A stretch of DNA of 64,000 nucleotides from Alloalcanivorax venustensis ISO4 (GTDB lineage: Bacteria > Pseudomonadota > Gammaproteobacteria > Pseudomonadales > Alcanivoracaceae), in the NCBI RefSeq assembly GCF_015356855.1, contig NZ_ARXR01000016.1:1-64000 (forward strand), given 5' to 3'. Shown here piece after piece: positions 9,483-17,001 of this stretch. The translations under genes and the position numbers were made by a program. Position 1 is the stretch's first letter, and each line of letters opens with the position of its first letter. Under the pieces are notes generated by a model. The model was not told the origin of the DNA and made no database searches. It saw only the letters and a list, made by a program, of their open reading frames with translations.

Positions 9483-9578
9483 CAGTTAATAGTGAACAGT
9501 TAACAGTTAACAGTTAACAGCGGGGCGGCTCCGAAGCCGGGTTTTCGCTATTAACTATTCACTGTTAACTATTAACTG
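9483..9578. repeat. Inverted repeat built from TTAACAG-like heptads
   Basis: The left part (9483-9520) is a run of heptads (TTAATAG, TGAACAG, then TTAACAG three times). The right part (9548-9578) is the imperfect reverse complement with its own heptads. The 27-base spacer is GC-rich (9521-9547). The whole AT-rich structure stands out in a very GC-rich neighbourhood and could fold into a long cruciform. It lies between the purU stop and the rlmM start on the minus strand. There are no evenly spaced unique spacers, so it is not a CRISPR. Confidence 0.75.
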
Positions 9579-9613
9579 ACCGTTGTTTTCGTCACTTGAC
9601 GAAAACAACGGTC
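9578..9613 (-). terminator. 16-bp perfect hairpin spanning the purU stop codon
   Basis: The arms 9578-9593 and 9598-9613 are perfectly complementary around a four-base loop. One arm is the last coding bases of purU (codons for the final TVVF region), and the stop codon (9594-9592) sits at the loop. In the transcript this would be a very stable stem. No uridine run follows it, so it is not a classic intrinsic terminator; it may protect the 3' end or stall readthrough into rlmM. Confidence 0.5.
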
Positions 9614-10476
9614 TTGTTTCCGTCCACGATCACCCGGTCTTCCAGGTGCCAGCGCACCGCGCGCAGCATCACCTGGCGCTCCACGTCCTGGCCCAGGCCG
9701 CGCAGCTCGGCCGCCGAATGGCGGTGCGACACGCGCTGCACGTTCTGTTCGATGATCGGCCCCTGGTCCAGGTCCTCGGTGACGTAGTGGCTGGTGGCGC
9801 CGATCAGTTTCACGCCCCGGTCGTGGGCCTGCTGATAGGGGTTGGCACCGACGAAGGCGGGCAAGAAAGAGTGGTGAATATTGATGATGCGGTGCGGGTG
9901 CCGGGCCACGAAGGTGGGGCTGAGAATCTGCATGTAGCGGGCCAGTACGATCACGTCCACTTGCCCTTCCAACAGCTCCAATGCCTGCGCTTCCGCCTCT
10001 TCCTTATTGTCCCGGGTGACCGGAATATGGTGGTAGGGAATGCCGAAACGCTCCACTTCGCCGCGCAGGTCGTCGTGGTTGCTGATCACCATCGGAATCA
10101 CCGCCGGCAGATCGCCCCGCGACACCCGCCACAACAGGTCCATGATCACGTGGTCATGGCGGGATACCAGCACCGCCATGCGCTTTTTATCGGCGGCGTA
10201 GCTGATGTGCCACTGCATCCCGTAGCGGTTGGCGACGCGGTTGCGGAAGTTGTTCTCCAGCGCTTCGTGGCTGCAATCCAGCCCCGGGGTCTGGAATTCC
10301 AGGCGCAGAAAGAAAGTGCCGTCCTGATGATCGCTGGAGTGCTGATCCAGGTCGGTAATGTTGGCGCCGTGGTTGTACAGAAACGTGGACACCGCGCTGA
10401 TGATGCCGGGCTGATCCGGGCAGGTCACCAGCAGACGGGCGGTGGCCGCGTCCTCGGGTTTGTCAGCGGGGTTCAT
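9592..10476 (-). CDS. purU: Formyltetrahydrofolate deformylase PurU
   Basis: 294 residues from the ATG at 10476, which has a GGAG ribosome-binding site (the open frame extends eight codons further without one). An N-terminal ACT domain ([20 protein letters not shown]) is followed by a formyltransferase-fold domain with the motif [20 protein letters not shown] and the catalytic D in [12 protein letters not shown]. It hydrolyses 10-formyl-THF to formate and THF, supplying formate and balancing one-carbon pools. Its start lies inside the end of the AraC-type regulator gene (14-base overlap), so the two are translationally coupled. Confidence 0.94.
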   Translation of the reverse strand: MNPADKPEDAATARLLVTCPDQPGIISAVSTFLYNHGANITDLDQHSSDHQDGTFFLRLEFQTPGLDCSHEALENNFRNRVANRYGMQWHISYAADKKRMAVLVSRHDHVIMDLLWRVSRGDLPAVIPMVISNHDDLRGEVERFGIPYHHIPVTRDNKEEAEAQALELLEGQVDVIVLARYMQILSPTFVARHPHRIINIHHSFLPAFVGANPYQQAHDRGVKLIGATSHYVTEDLDQGPIIEQNVQRVSHRHSAAELRGLGQDVERQVMLRAVRWHLEDRVIVDGNKTVVFVK

Positions 10477-11503
10477 GAATGTCTCCGTGTGGATTGCCAA
10501 AATGGTCGCGCCGGTAGGCGGACGGGGTCTGACCGGTCCACTTCTTGAACGCCCGATGGAAAGAACTGGCCTCGCTGAAACCCATCAGCAGGGCGATTTC
10601 GTCGATGCTCAGTTCCGGTTTGGAAAGGTAATACACCGAGGCGTCCTTGCGGATCGAATCCTTGATTTCCTGATAGCTGGTGTTGCCTTCCTTGAGACGG
10701 CGACGCAGGGTCTGCGGCGTCATGCCGAGCTTTTCGCAGATCTCGCCGAAGTCGGGAAAATGGTTGCCGTACTCATTGGAGATGATCGCGCGGATCTGCG
10801 CCGGCAGCCCCACGTTGTGCACGTTGCCGTCGAACAACTGAGCCAGCGAGTCGCGCAGGAACTTGGACAGCGACAGCTCGTTCTGCACCAGCGGCAGGTC
10901 GAGAAAATGCGCCGGGAACACCACCTGGTTGACGTCGCTGTTGTAGTGCGTCGGGCAGTCGAACATAAAGCGGTATTCGTCGTCCTCGCGCACCGGCTCG
11001 TAGTCCAGGTACACCGCCTGCGGCTCCACCGCCTTGCCCACCAGCCAGCTCATAAAACGCAGCGACAGGAACAGCATCGCCTCGATGATCACATCGCGGA
11101 AATCCAGCCGGCGGTCCACGCGCACCATCAGAGCGGCCTGGTCGCCGTCACGCAGCAGTCGGCTGTCCACGCTCAGGTCAAACAAACTGTAGAAACGGAT
11201 CCCCCGGTCCACCGCCGCTTCCAGGTTGGGGCAGTTGACCACCGCGTGGGCCATCATCGAAAACGTGCCGGGCTTGGACTTGCGGCCCTGCCCGAAGCCC
11301 AGGAACTCATCCTGGGTCTGCTCCATGACCAGCAACATCAAACGGATAAAGGTATCGCGCTCGATGCGCGCGTCCGGATCCTCCAGCACGCGCCGCTCAA
11401 TACCGCACTGGTCAAGCAGCGCCGGAATGCTCACGCCACCGCGGGCGGCGCCCTGCAGCACCTTCACCACCCGCTGTACGTTGATTGTTCTTCGCTGAAT
11501 CAT
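10463..11503 (-). CDS. AraC family transcriptional regulator (Arabinose_bd type)
   Basis: 346 residues from the ATG at 11503 ([12 protein letters not shown]), preceded by AGGA; upstream codons in the open frame have no ribosome-binding site. The N-terminal about 200 residues match the arabinose-binding-like sensor domain of OruR/ArgR-type AraC proteins. The C-terminal HTH_18 domain contains [27 protein letters not shown] and [25 protein letters not shown]. It reads directly into purU with a 14-base overlap. The photolyase-like gene lies divergently 128 bases away, so either could be a target. The ligand is unknown. Confidence 0.9.
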   Translation of the reverse strand: MIQRRTINVQRVVKVLQGAARGGVSIPALLDQCGIERRVLEDPDARIERDTFIRLMLLVMEQTQDEFLGFGQGRKSKPGTFSMMAHAVVNCPNLEAAVDRGIRFYSLFDLSVDSRLLRDGDQAALMVRVDRRLDFRDVIIEAMLFLSLRFMSWLVGKAVEPQAVYLDYEPVREDDEYRFMFDCPTHYNSDVNQVVFPAHFLDLPLVQNELSLSKFLRDSLAQLFDGNVHNVGLPAQIRAIISNEYGNHFPDFGEICEKLGMTPQTLRRRLKEGNTSYQEIKDSIRKDASVYYLSKPELSIDEIALLMGFSEASSFHRAFKKWTGQTPSAYRRDHFGNPHGDIHEPR

Positions 11504-11553
11504 TGGCCATCCTGAAACGTCACGTGCCCTGCCCCCATCGGACAAGCGCCCCA

Positions 11554-11572
11554 TGATAAATACTTTTGACCC
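11554..11572 (-). promoter_or_regulatory. TGATAAATACTT motif upstream of the AraC gene
   Basis: The 12-base word TGATAAATACTT, followed shortly by TTGACC, lies 51 bases upstream of the AraC start. The same 12-mer lies 49 bases upstream of sthA (31418-31429), also in antisense orientation to the gene. The matching distance suggests a promoter element or shared operator for these minus-strand genes, but I cannot name the factor. Confidence 0.3.
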
Positions 11573-11631
11573 GGGCTTCATCGCCCAGCGCTACCCTGTG
11601 TAGGTCAACCCATCGCGCAAGGACCGCCACC

Positions 11632-13167
11632 ATGGCCGCACCCCGCCTGATACTGATTCTCGGCGACCAGCTCAGCCCCCATCTCAGCAGCCTGGCCGAA
11701 GGCGACCCGGCCCGCGACCGGGTGGTAATGGCGGAGGTGGCCGGCGAGTGCGACTACGTGCCCCACCACCGCAAGAAGATTGCATTCCTGTTCGCCGCCA
11801 TGCGCCATTTCGCCGATCGCCTGCGCCAGGACGGCTGGCGGGTGGACTACTATACCCTGGACCAGGACCATCAGGACCTCACCGATGCTCTGCTGGCCAG
11901 CCGCCGCGACAGCGGCGCCCGCCAACTGCTGGTCACCGCCCCCGGCGAATGGCGGCTGCTCGAGGCGATGAAGCGCCAGTGGCCGCAGAAGCTCGGGTGC
12001 ACGGTGCGCATCCTGGATGACCGGCGCTTCCTGTGCACCACCGAGGCCTTCCGGGACTGGGCCGAGGGCCGCAAACAGCCGCGCATGGAATACTTCTACC
12101 GCACCATGCGCCGCGCCACCGGCCTGCTGATGGACGCCGACGGCCAGCCGCTGGGCGGACGCTGGAACTTCGACAAGGAAAACCGCAAACGCTTCGACGG
12201 CGAAGCGCCGCCCCCCGGCCCCAAGCGCTTCACCCCGGACGCCACCACCCGGGAAGTGCTGGAGCTGGTGGAAGCCCGCTTCCCCGACCGCTTCGGCGAC
12301 CTGCAACCGTTCTGGTTCGCGGTCACCGAAGAGCAGGCGCAGGCGTCACTGAGTCACTTTCTGGACCACGCCCTGCCCCACTTCGGCGACTACCAGGACG
12401 CCATGGACAGCGGCGACGACTTTCTCTTTCACAGCGTGCTCAGCCAGTACATCAACGCCGGCCTGCTCGATCCCCTGGCGGTGTGCGAGGCCGCCGAGCA
12501 GCGCTACCTGCAAGACAAGGCGCCGCTCAACGCGGTGGAAGGCTTCATCCGCCAGATACTGGGCTGGCGCGAATACGTGCGCGGCCTGTACTGGCTGCTG
12601 ATGCCCGACTACCGGGAAGAAAACCGGCTCGCCAGCCACCGCGACCTGCCCTGGTTCTACTGGAGCGGCGAGACCCGCATGCGCTGCGTGTCCGAAGCGG
12701 TGCGCGCCACCCGCGAACACGCCTACGCCCACCACATTCAGCGGCTGATGGTCACCGGCAACCTGGCCCTGCTGCTGGGCGTGGACGTGAAGCAGATCCA
12801 CGAATGGTATCTGGCGGTCTACGCGGACGCCTTCGAATGGGTGGAGCTGCCCAACACCCTGGGCATGGTGATGCACGCCGACGGCGGCTATCTGGGCTCC
12901 AAGCCCTACGCCGCCAGCGGCAAATATATCCAGCGCATGTCCGACTACTGCGGCGACTGCCCCTACAAGGTGAGCAGCGCCGAGGAAGACAACAGCTGCC
13001 CGTTCAACAGCCTCTACTGGCATTTCATCCACCGCCACCGGCGGCGCTTCGAGAAGCACCCGCGCATGAGCATGATCTACAAAGCCTGGGGCCGCATGGC
13101 CGAGAGCAAGCGGGACGCGATCCTGGCCCGCGCCGACACCCTGCTCGAGGATCCCGAACACCTTTAG
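11632..13167 (+). CDS. Cryptochrome/photolyase-family protein, iron-sulfur (PhrB/FeS-BCP) type
   Basis: 511 residues from the ATG at 11632. The N-terminal domain (RLILILGDQLSPHLSSL) is the DUF523-like alpha/beta photolyase-related domain. The C-terminal half is helical and FAD-binding, with EGFIRQILGWREYVRGLYWLLMP and EWVELPNTLGMVMHADGGYLGSKPYAASG. Cysteines in YCGDCPYK and NSCPFN, plus one upstream, fit the four ligands of the iron-sulfur cluster of bacterial (6-4) photolyases. The likely role is light-driven DNA repair; a photoreceptor role is possible. It is divergent from the AraC gene. Confidence 0.88.
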   Translation: MAAPRLILILGDQLSPHLSSLAEGDPARDRVVMAEVAGECDYVPHHRKKIAFLFAAMRHFADRLRQDGWRVDYYTLDQDHQDLTDALLASRRDSGARQLLVTAPGEWRLLEAMKRQWPQKLGCTVRILDDRRFLCTTEAFRDWAEGRKQPRMEYFYRTMRRATGLLMDADGQPLGGRWNFDKENRKRFDGEAPPPGPKRFTPDATTREVLELVEARFPDRFGDLQPFWFAVTEEQAQASLSHFLDHALPHFGDYQDAMDSGDDFLFHSVLSQYINAGLLDPLAVCEAAEQRYLQDKAPLNAVEGFIRQILGWREYVRGLYWLLMPDYREENRLASHRDLPWFYWSGETRMRCVSEAVRATREHAYAHHIQRLMVTGNLALLLGVDVKQIHEWYLAVYADAFEWVELPNTLGMVMHADGGYLGSKPYAASGKYIQRMSDYCGDCPYKVSSAEEDNSCPFNSLYWHFIHRHRRRFEKHPRMSMIYKAWGRMAESKRDAILARADTLLEDPEHL

Positions 13168-13196
13168 GGAGCCTTTCGGAGCTCCGTATCCGAGAC

Positions 13197-13302
13197 GCGG
13201 AGCAATGGTGGTGCCTTCCGGGATCGCTCAAGCCGTCCGTGGGCGCTCTCATTTGGCCATCCCTGGCCAAATAGGTCCCTCCAGGCACCACCATTGCTCC
13301 GC
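13197..13302. repeat. Palindromic element 1: 20-bp perfect arms with a 66-nt core
   Basis: Arms 13197-13216 and 13283-13302 are exact reverse complements. The core contains a second perfect hairpin, TTTGGCCA-TCCC-TGGCCAAA (13252-13271), and the phrase CCGTCCGTGGGCGCT. It sits in the 456-base gene-free stretch between the photolyase-family gene and the ribbon-helix-helix gene; no coding frame there looks real. It could act as a transcription barrier or be a MITE-like unit. Confidence 0.8.
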
Positions 13303-13402
13303 TCACTTGGCAGCGGAACCGCCACGGGTCACAACACCGCCCGGACCTTTGCAGAAAGGTTCGGCGCCAGCTATGACCCGGGATGGTGACGCTAGCTAAG
13401 GA

Positions 13403-13509
13403 GCGGGTCTGTGTTAGGCCCTTCCGGGACCCTGGAGAACAGGACGTTCGACAGGGAGCCTACAGGGACGTATTCACGGCGTTCCCGGAAGGGCCTAACA
13501 CAGACCCGC
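13403..13509. repeat. Palindromic element 2: 27-bp perfect arms with a 53-nt core
   Basis: Arms 13403-13429 and 13483-13509 are exact reverse complements. The core (13430-13482) repeats an ACAGG(G)ACGT-like word twice. The arms share no sequence with element 1 but the architecture is the same: long perfect unique arms around a core of about 50-70 bases. It lies 100 bases after element 1 and 68 bases before the operator of the next gene. Confidence 0.8.
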
Positions 13510-13576
13510 GTCCCCAGCTGGAGAGAACCAGACTCAAGCTGGAAACAACCTCCCTCTAAAGCGTAACGAACTTTTT

Positions 13577-13585
13577 TGTAGTACA
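13577..13585 (+). promoter_or_regulatory. TGTA-G-TACA palindrome upstream of the ribbon-helix-helix gene
   Basis: A nine-base palindrome with a central odd base, preceded by a T run. A near-identical TGTA-A-TACA occurs 23 bases upstream of the adjacent kinase gene (14185-14193); both contexts read TTTTGTARTACATT. This is a candidate operator for the ribbon-helix-helix protein encoded between the two copies. Confidence 0.5.
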
Positions 13586-13623
13586 TTGTGGTGACTCGAA
13601 CCAACAAGCCGTGACCGACCACC

Positions 13624-14130
13624 ATGACCGACAAGCCGCGTAAAAGCCGCCGTGGAAGACGGCCGGCGCCGGAGAGTGAACGCAAGGACCGGGTGATCCA
13701 GACCCGCGTGCCCCAGGACCTGGAAGACAGCCTGCGCCACGCCGCCGAGCGGGAGCGGGTGACGGTGTCCCACCTGATCCGCAATGTGCTGGAAGACAGC
13801 TTCCGGCTGGTGGACGGCATCGTCGCCGATTCCTCGCAACTGGTGGACAACGTGGCCCGGGACGCCCGCCGCCTCGCCTCCGCCGCCAAGGGCCAGGCCC
13901 GCGCGCCGGCCACCTTCGTGCCCGCCGACCAGGGCGGCACCGTGGCCCGCGCCCTGCTCGAGGCCGTGGACGCCTGGCAGGAAGTGATCGTCAACAAGCC
14001 CACGCACTGCACCCAGTGCGGTGTCACCCTCTCCCGCGGGCAAAAGGCGCTGCGCGGACTGACCACCGAGCCCGCCGCCCCGGTGGTGTGGCTGTGCCAG
14101 GCCTGCCTCGACAAAGACCCCGCCGGGTAA
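13624..14130 (+). CDS. Ribbon-helix-helix protein with C-terminal zinc-ribbon-like motif
   Basis: 168 residues. A very basic N-terminus is followed by a ribbon-helix-helix DNA-binding segment (DRVIQTRVPQDLEDSLRHAA then RVTVSHLIRNVLEDSF). A middle helical part follows, and a C-terminal CTQC...CQAC cysteine quartet could bind zinc. It is not a family I can name. The downstream ABC1 kinase is on the same strand with an 85-base gap that contains the same operator-like palindrome as the upstream region. I infer an autoregulated repressor that also controls the kinase. Confidence 0.75.
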   Translation: MTDKPRKSRRGRRPAPESERKDRVIQTRVPQDLEDSLRHAAERERVTVSHLIRNVLEDSFRLVDGIVADSSQLVDNVARDARRLASAAKGQARAPATFVPADQGGTVARALLEAVDAWQEVIVNKPTHCTQCGVTLSRGQKALRGLTTEPAAPVVWLCQACLDKDPAG

Positions 14131-14184
14131 TTTTGTAACAAGTGTTCACATTACCATTGTCAGACGCCCCCTGCTGCCCTATTT

Positions 14185-14193
14185 TGTAATACA
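14185..14193 (+). promoter_or_regulatory. TGTA-A-TACA palindrome upstream of the ABC1 kinase gene
   Basis: Second copy of the palindrome seen at 13577-13585, again within TTTTGTARTACATT. It lies 23 bases before the kinase start codon, a position where a bound repressor would block transcription or ribosome loading. Confidence 0.5.
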
Positions 14194-14215
14194 TTAAATG
14201 ACAAGGGGCGTCCCT

Positions 14216-15901
14216 ATGACCGTATCCCGGCAAGCCACCGCCACCGACACTACCGACCGTGCCGACGTCGAGAGCCACGAGCGCCACTGGCCGGCACTGA
14301 AAGCCTTCAGTGGCCACCAGCAGGACAGCGGCCTGCGCGCCTGGCTGGCGGTGATGGAAGGCACCTTGAAAGCCATTGAACGCACCGCCTGGCAGGGCCG
14401 CGAGCTGGCGCAGCAGGCCGTGTCCGCCTGGCGCGCCATCGAGAGCGGCGCCGGGGACGTGGCCGGCGAATGCCAGGAGCTGGCCCGCGAGGCGAAGCGC
14501 TGGCCCGCCCGGCTGAAACGGCTGTCGGTGACCGGCTGGATGCTCACCCGGGTGGTGGCCAGTTACCGGCTCTGGGGCACGCGTTCGGCGTTCCTGCCCT
14601 CCAGCATGCAGGAGGCGGCCCTGACCTCCCTGCACCGCAAGAACGCGCGCCGCTTCCGCAAAACCTCCCTGGAACAGGGCGGCGCCTTCCTCAAGATCGG
14701 GCAAATCCTGTCCAGCCGCCCGGACCTGCTGCCCGCCGCCTGGGTGGAAGAACTGGCCCAGCTGCAGGACCAGGCCCGTCCGGAAACCTTTGAGGCGGTG
14801 CGCGGCGTGATCGAGCAGGAGTTCGGTGCCCCCTTGGAGCAGCTGTTCGAGCACTTTGATCCGGAACCGCTGGCCGCCGCCAGCATCGGCCAGGTGCATA
14901 AAGCCCGCTTGGCGGATGGCCGCGAGGTGGCGGTGAAAATCCAGCGCCCCGGTCTGGATGAGGTCATCGAGCTGGATATGACACTGTTAAAGGTATTCAT
15001 CGACAGTGTGCGCGGCGCCCTGCCGCCGATGGATTTCGACACCATCATCGGGGAAATCCAGCGTACCGTCCGCGACGAACTGGACTACCCGGGCGAAGCC
15101 GACGCCATGCGTCGTGTGCGCGCCCAGCTGGCGGCGCAACCGGCGGTCACCGTCCCCGCCACGGTCGACAGCCTGTGCGGGCGACGCGTGCTGACCAGCG
15201 AGTTCGTTCGCGGGCGCAAGCTCACCATGGTGCTCGACGAACACCACCAACGCGGTGATCAGGAGGCCGTCAGCGGCATCCTGCACGCCCTGCTCGACGC
15301 CTGGTTCCGTCAGGTGCTGGTGGGCGGCGTGTTCCAGGCCGACCCGCACCCGGGCAACCTGATGGTCGACGACGACGGCCGTGTGGTGGTGCTCGACTTC
15401 GGCTGCACCATGACGCTGCCGGAGGCCTACCGGCGCGGCTACTTCCGGGTGCTGCAGGCCGCCATTGTCGGCGAACGGACGGTGATCGCGGAAACCCTGG
15501 CGGAGCTCGGCTTCGCCACCCGCAGCGGCCGCCCGGACACCCTGCTGGCGTTCACCGACGCCCTGCTCGATCAGATACGGGTGGCCATGGTGGAGACCGG
15601 CGCCGCCGGCACGCAGTGGCCCGGCCCGGAGGCACTGATGGAACAGGTGCGCGCACTATTGATCCGCATGGAGGACGACCCGGTGGAAAAAATACCGGCG
15701 GAGTTCGTGATGCTGGCGCGGGTGTTCGGCACCCTGGGCGGCCTGTTTCTGCATTATCAGCCGCGCCTGGACATCGGCCGTCTGGTGCTGCGTTATCTGA
15801 CCATGCCGGAAACCCTCGGCGACACTCCTCGGCAGGCGGCGACACCCGAACCGCTCCCCTGGTGGCAGCGCTGGGGCCTGGTACCGCGGGCGGAGTTCTA
15901 A
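14216..15901 (+). CDS. ABC1/UbiB (AarF) family atypical protein kinase
   Basis: 561 residues from the ATG at 14216, chosen over the ATG at 14198 because AAGGGG lies at a good distance before it. The first about 140 residues are an extra helical region absent from short UbiB proteins. The kinase core shows the KxGQ motif (FLKIGQILSSRPDLLP), the alanine-rich loop AAASIGQVHKA, the ATP-site lysine VAVKIQRPG, the catalytic QADPHPGN and the metal site VLDFG. Such kinases support quinone synthesis or lipid homeostasis. It is not beside ubiE/ubiJ, so it is more likely a paralogue than the ubiquinone factor itself. It overlaps the following convergent gene by four bases. Confidence 0.88.
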   Translation: MTVSRQATATDTTDRADVESHERHWPALKAFSGHQQDSGLRAWLAVMEGTLKAIERTAWQGRELAQQAVSAWRAIESGAGDVAGECQELAREAKRWPARLKRLSVTGWMLTRVVASYRLWGTRSAFLPSSMQEAALTSLHRKNARRFRKTSLEQGGAFLKIGQILSSRPDLLPAAWVEELAQLQDQARPETFEAVRGVIEQEFGAPLEQLFEHFDPEPLAAASIGQVHKARLADGREVAVKIQRPGLDEVIELDMTLLKVFIDSVRGALPPMDFDTIIGEIQRTVRDELDYPGEADAMRRVRAQLAAQPAVTVPATVDSLCGRRVLTSEFVRGRKLTMVLDEHHQRGDQEAVSGILHALLDAWFRQVLVGGVFQADPHPGNLMVDDDGRVVVLDFGCTMTLPEAYRRGYFRVLQAAIVGERTVIAETLAELGFATRSGRPDTLLAFTDALLDQIRVAMVETGAAGTQWPGPEALMEQVRALLIRMEDDPVEKIPAEFVMLARVFGTLGGLFLHYQPRLDIGRLVLRYLTMPETLGDTPRQAATPEPLPWWQRWGLVPRAEF

Positions 15902-16488
15902 TCCACCCAGGCGCGCTCCAGGGCCGCGCCGAGGCGCTCGTTGCCCCAGAACAGCTCGCCGTTCACCACGAACGACGGGGCACCGAAAATATCCCGCTGG
16001 CGGGCCGCCGCCACGTCGGCCCGGGTGCGCTCGCCGCCGCCTTCCGCCAGCGCCCGGTCCAGGGGCGCGCGGTCCAGCCCGGCCTGGCGCAGGCACTCCT
16101 CGATCACCGTGGGCGTGGCCGGATCACGGCGCTCGGCGAAGCCGGCCCGGAACACCGCCCGGCAATACGCCGGCAGCCGGAACCCGGTGTCGATCCAGGT
16201 GGCGGTTTTGGTGGCCAGGGTGCTGTTGAACGGGAAGCGCGCCGGCCGGCGCCAGGCAATGCCCAGGCGCCGGGTCTCCCGTTGGAGATCCAGCCACAGG
16301 TAGCGGCCCCGGGCCGGGTAAAGGTTGAAGGGCGAATCGGTCCAGCCCTGCTCGCTGAAAATCGGGCCCAGCAGGAACGGCTTCCAGATCACCCGCACGC
16401 CCGCCTCGGCGGCGGCCGGCTCGATGGTCTCCGCCGCCAGATAGGCGTAGGGGCTGGCGAAATCGAACCAGAATTCCAGATCCGCCAT
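15898..16488 (-). CDS. 2-hydroxychromene-2-carboxylate isomerase (DsbA/GST-kappa fold)
   Basis: 196 residues. The N-terminus MADLEFWFDFASPYAYLAA has the SPYAY active-site serine of the HCCA isomerase group in place of the CxxC of DsbA. IFGAPSFVVNGELFWGNERL is the conserved cis-proline segment. Family members catalyse a glutathione-dependent isomerisation in naphthalene degradation, but many homologues act on unknown substrates. The thioesterase gene lies one base upstream on the same strand, so they are probably co-transcribed. Confidence 0.88.
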   Translation of the reverse strand: MADLEFWFDFASPYAYLAAETIEPAAAEAGVRVIWKPFLLGPIFSEQGWTDSPFNLYPARGRYLWLDLQRETRRLGIAWRRPARFPFNSTLATKTATWIDTGFRLPAYCRAVFRAGFAERRDPATPTVIEECLRQAGLDRAPLDRALAEGGGERTRADVAAARQRDIFGAPSFVVNGELFWGNERLGAALERAWVD

Positions 16489-16489
16489 A

Positions 16490-16906
16490 TCAGCGCACCG
16501 CCACGATCGCCAGGGTCACGGTGGCCTTGGCGATCAGCTTTCGGCCGCCGTTGCCGTCCTCGGCGAACACCTCGGACTCCGCCACCGTCAATGTCTTGCC
16601 CATTTTCAGCACCGCCGCCTCGCACACCAGCGCCACGCCCAGGGCCGGGCGCAGCAGATTGACCTTGAACTCGGCGGTCAACGGCATATGGCCGTCGTCG
16701 AGCAGCGTGCCACAGGCGGCGCCGGCGGTGTGATCCGCCAGGGTGCCCACCGCGCCGGCGTGCACATAGCCGTTCTGTTGATTGAGCTCTTCGCGCACCG
16801 GCAGGCGGGACACCACCCTGCCCGGCTCGATACTGTCCACTTCCACCCCCAGCAAGCGCAAAAACGGCGCCTGCATCAAGGTGCGCACCTGGTCCTGGTC
16901 GGCCAT
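16490..16906 (-). CDS. PaaI-like hotdog-fold thioesterase
   Basis: 138 residues from the ATG at 16906, with AGGGGG upstream. The segment NQQNGYVHAGAVGTLADHTAGAA is the PaaI-type active site (Asn and the helix Asp). LTAEFKVNLLRPA is the following beta strand. It likely hydrolyses an acyl- or aryl-CoA ester; the substrate is unknown. It is next to the isomerase gene. Confidence 0.88.
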   Translation of the reverse strand: MADQDQVRTLMQAPFLRLLGVEVDSIEPGRVVSRLPVREELNQQNGYVHAGAVGTLADHTAGAACGTLLDDGHMPLTAEFKVNLLRPALGVALVCEAAVLKMGKTLTVAESEVFAEDGNGGRKLIAKATVTLAIVAVR

Positions 16907-17001
16907 GGCGACTATCCCCCTGTTGTTATAACCCATGCGGACAAGCGTCAAGCATTCCGCATCGGGCCGGCGTTGGCCAGCCCTCCGAAAGTACGGACCG
17001 C

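Noticed and set aside
9483..9613. Possible small CRISPR array
   Set aside because: The repeat unit is only seven bases, in direct contact with no spacers; no cas genes are nearby.
13168..13570. Short open frames in the palindromic region after the photolyase-family gene
   Set aside because: They overlap the inverted repeats, have no ribosome-binding site and no coherent composition.
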